Origin: Myxococcales bacterium
GTDB lineage: Bacteria > Myxococcota_A > Polyangia > Polyangiales > Polyangiaceae
NCBI GenBank assembly: GCA_025355005.1
Contig: JANXLV010000340.1
Span: 1 to 64,000 of the forward strand
DNA: 64,000 nt
Direction: 5' to 3'
Part shown: positions 62,215 to 64,000 of the stretch, in pieces
Position numbering within the stretch: position 1 is the stretch's first letter
Layout: every line of letters begins with the position of its first letter
Notes under the pieces: generated by a model
The model's input: only the letters and a program-made list of their open reading frames with translations
Databases searched by the model: none
Told to the model about the DNA's origin: nothing
Translations under genes and position numbers: made by a program

Positions 62215-63720
62215 TCACCTGATCTTCGGCACGACCGCGCGCTCGACGCCCTTCACCGCGTCCTCGATAGCGCGCAGGTCGGCACTGCCGCCGATGATGG
62301 CGATGGCGCTGTAGTTGCGCACGTCCACGACGCCGAGGGAGCTCGGCTGCACCAGGCTGTCCACCGCGTACGCCTTGCCCCAGCCGTACCCGAACTGGAA
62401 ACCGAAGAGGATCTCCGCTGTGTTTCCGTGCGACGCGAGGCCGGTGGACATGATGGCGCGGTGCTCACGCGACTCGGTGAACGTACCGAGCGCGGGCAGC
62501 GTCACGGGAGAGAGACGGTCGCCTGCGGAGAAATCCGTGGCGAGTCCGCCGAGCACGCTGAGATCGCGCGAGACGCCGTACTCGAAACCCATGGCCGCGT
62601 TCACGACGGCGTTTGCGTTGAGTCCGACCGTGAAATCGCGCGGGCGTACCCGGACCGTGTTGCCGTCGGTGATGGTGTCGTCCGCATGGATGTTCGCGGA
62701 GAGCGACGGGTTGCTCGGCGCGTAGACGGACACGTTGGTCTCCACGCGCACGCGCGTCCACTCTTCGCCCAGGCCGACGGACAGGCGGTAGGGCACCGGC
62801 GCCGCGAAGTCGCCACGGGCGAGCGACACCTGCGCTGCGGAGCCCTGGAAGCTTCCGAACTCGTTCGCCGAATAGCTACCGAAGATCGAACCAGCGCGTG
62901 TCTGCAGGCTGGCGCCGAGATGGGTGCCGCGACCGAGCCGGTACGTCATGCCGATGATCGCAGCCAGGTCGAGCGCGTGCGCGTTGGCGGATGCGCTGTA
63001 CGACGCGACGGTGGGGTGGCCGCTCACGTCGGTGCCGATGTTGGACGACGAGAGGTACGCCTCGTACTGCGTGTAAGCGCCGTGGAACGAGATCCCGACG
63101 GCGAGGTCGTCAGTGAGGTACGAGCTCCACGTGGGGCCGACCTGGAAGCGGTTCCAGTTGCGCGTGAAGGACTGCGACTGCGCCACGGTGTTGCCGGCGG
63201 AGTGGAAGTTGAGCGCGGGGTAGTCGACGGCTCCGCGGTCCGTGGTGCCGAGGCATGCAGCGAGCTTCTGTCTTCCCTTCCGGTGCTGCGCGTCCTCACG
63301 GTCGTGATCTTCGCCGATGGTCTGCCCGAGGCCGCGGAGCGTGAAGAAGAAGCAGAGCGTGGACGGCAGCGCGTCCAGCCGCCCCTGCGTCTCGCTGGTC
63401 TGGTCCTGCGCGAGCGTGCCGTACCTCTTCTGATCCAGCGGCCCCGGCGCGTGCCAGTTCGAGTACGACGAAATAGATGCAGAGTACATGTTCACGCTGA
63501 ATGCAAACTTGGCGTCGTCGATGCGAACGATGGTCGCGGGGTTCAGGAACGGCGCAGACCCATCCTTCGCGAGCGCCACCCCGGTGTTGCCCATCAGCGC
63601 GCTGCGCCCACCAAGCGGTGTGCTGCCATAGTTCGACTGCGCGTGCGCCACGCTCTCCGCCGTGAGGAGGCCCAATGTGAGCACGACCAGCGGTGCGACG
63701 CGCCTCATCCAGCGGCTCAC
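62215..63720 (-). CDS. FadL/OmpP1-like outer-membrane protein
   Basis: Outer-membrane barrel of 501 residues with a signal ending SVAHAQ. The mature N-terminus (GRSALMGNTGVALAKDGSAPF and NPATI) is the plug-like hatch motif of FadL-type transporters for hydrophobic substrates. The barrel shows alternating strands, an internal insertion with two Cys (about 115-150), and ends VVPKIR without a terminal aromatic. GTG start overlaps the stop of the upstream isomerase gene (GTGA). Confidence 0.78.
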   Translation of the reverse strand: MSRWMRRVAPLVVLTLGLLTAESVAHAQSNYGSTPLGGRSALMGNTGVALAKDGSAPFLNPATIVRIDDAKFAFSVNMYSASISSYSNWHAPGPLDQKRYGTLAQDQTSETQGRLDALPSTLCFFFTLRGLGQTIGEDHDREDAQHRKGRQKLAACLGTTDRGAVDYPALNFHSAGNTVAQSQSFTRNWNRFQVGPTWSSYLTDDLAVGISFHGAYTQYEAYLSSSNIGTDVSGHPTVASYSASANAHALDLAAIIGMTYRLGRGTHLGASLQTRAGSIFGSYSANEFGSFQGSAAQVSLARGDFAAPVPYRLSVGLGEEWTRVRVETNVSVYAPSNPSLSANIHADDTITDGNTVRVRPRDFTVGLNANAVVNAAMGFEYGVSRDLSVLGGLATDFSAGDRLSPVTLPALGTFTESREHRAIMSTGLASHGNTAEILFGFQFGYGWGKAYAVDSLVQPSSLGVVDVRNYSAIAIIGGSADLRAIEDAVKGVERAVVPKIR

Positions 63721-64000
63721 TGCGAGCGCTTGATCACGTGAAAGCCGAATGGGCTCTCCGTGACATCGCTGATCTCGTTCATGCGGAGCGCGAAGGCGGC
63801 GGTGGCGAACTCCTTAACGACCTTGTCCTTCGTGATCTTGCCGACGCTGCCCAGGCGATCCTTCGACGCGGGATCCTCCGAGTACGCGGTGACCAGGTCC
63901 TCGAACGGCTTGCCGGCCTTCGCCTCGTCGCGGACCTTGCTGGCGAGCGCGCGCGCCTCGTCCTTGCTGCGCTTCGTCGTTGGGGGGGCGCTCTTTGCGC
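63717..64000 (-). CDS. parvulin-type peptidyl-prolyl isomerase, C-terminal part
   Basis: The last 93 residues of a gene that starts beyond the window. It contains ARALASKVRDEAKAGKPFED, then YSEDPASKDRLGSVGKI and SPFGFHVIKRSQ, a near-complete parvulin domain. The stop overlaps the FadL-like start (GTGA). A second foldase of this class is at 29756. It probably helps assemble outer-membrane proteins such as its neighbour. Confidence 0.85.
   Translation of the reverse strand, partial: AKSAPPTTKRSKDEARALASKVRDEAKAGKPFEDLVTAYSEDPASKDRLGSVGKITKDKVVKEFATAAFALRMNEISDVTESPFGFHVIKRSQ

Overview
The window is high-GC (roughly two-thirds G+C, by eye) bacterial chromosome, densely packed and on both strands. 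The gene content points to a myxobacterium (Myxococcota, most likely a Polyangiales relative). The signs are many Ala/Gly/Asp-rich lipoproteins, a Cys-rich DUF4215-type repeat, a Ser/Thr kinase next to a TPR protein, two FHA-domain sigma-54 activators, pilC-pilS, and GTP-type PEP carboxykinase. Family names are recalled from sequence motifs; no search was run. I see no rRNA, tRNA, insertion sequence, prophage or CRISPR array. No gene-free stretch exceeds 300 bases.

Region 1 (1-8.3 kb) is a compact plus-strand run: lipoprotein, OprO/P-like porin, DUF2135-like lipoprotein, ExbB, ExbD, TonB, a TonB-dependent receptor with its own TonB C-terminal-type domain, and a second lipoprotein. It looks like a complete, self-energised outer-membrane uptake system of unknown substrate. 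Region 2 (8.4-17.1 kb) has a Tat-exported flavin oxidase, and divergent from it a chain of overlapping genes: a 2-hydroxyacyl-CoA lyase-like ThDP enzyme, membrane-anchored SGNH hydrolase, lipoprotein, di-iron ferritin-like protein, NodU-type carbamoyltransferase and a 55-residue DUF5989 membrane protein. This is the strongest candidate for an undescribed pathway. Region 3 (17.1-32 kb) holds mutS2, an FHA-GAF-sigma54 activator, envelope proteins, NAD-dependent isocitrate dehydrogenase, an alpha/beta hydrolase, a small zinc-knuckle protein facing a Cys-rich lipoprotein, an M16 peptidase and a PpiD/SurA-like foldase.

Region 4 (32-44 kb) contains a PilZ protein, the MoxR/DUF58/transglutaminase trio, a Pro-rich membrane protein, a second FHA-sigma54 activator, a Ser/Thr kinase with a TPR partner and a double C-type-lectin lipoprotein. 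Region 5 (44-55 kb) has an MlaC-like protein, pilS and pilC without pilB/T/R, a serine hydrolase, a UbiB-family kinase, and a response regulator/histidine kinase pair followed by a DUF4173 membrane protein.

Region 6 (55-64 kb) has a GNAT acetyltransferase, an aldose epimerase, and an envelope operon in which a SurA-N-only protein is translationally coupled to a single-POTRA lipoprotein. After it come pckG coupled to a ferritin-like protein, a FadL-like outer-membrane protein and the C-terminus of a parvulin isomerase. Stop/start overlaps (ATGA, GTGA) are very common, so much of the window is probably translated as coupled operons.
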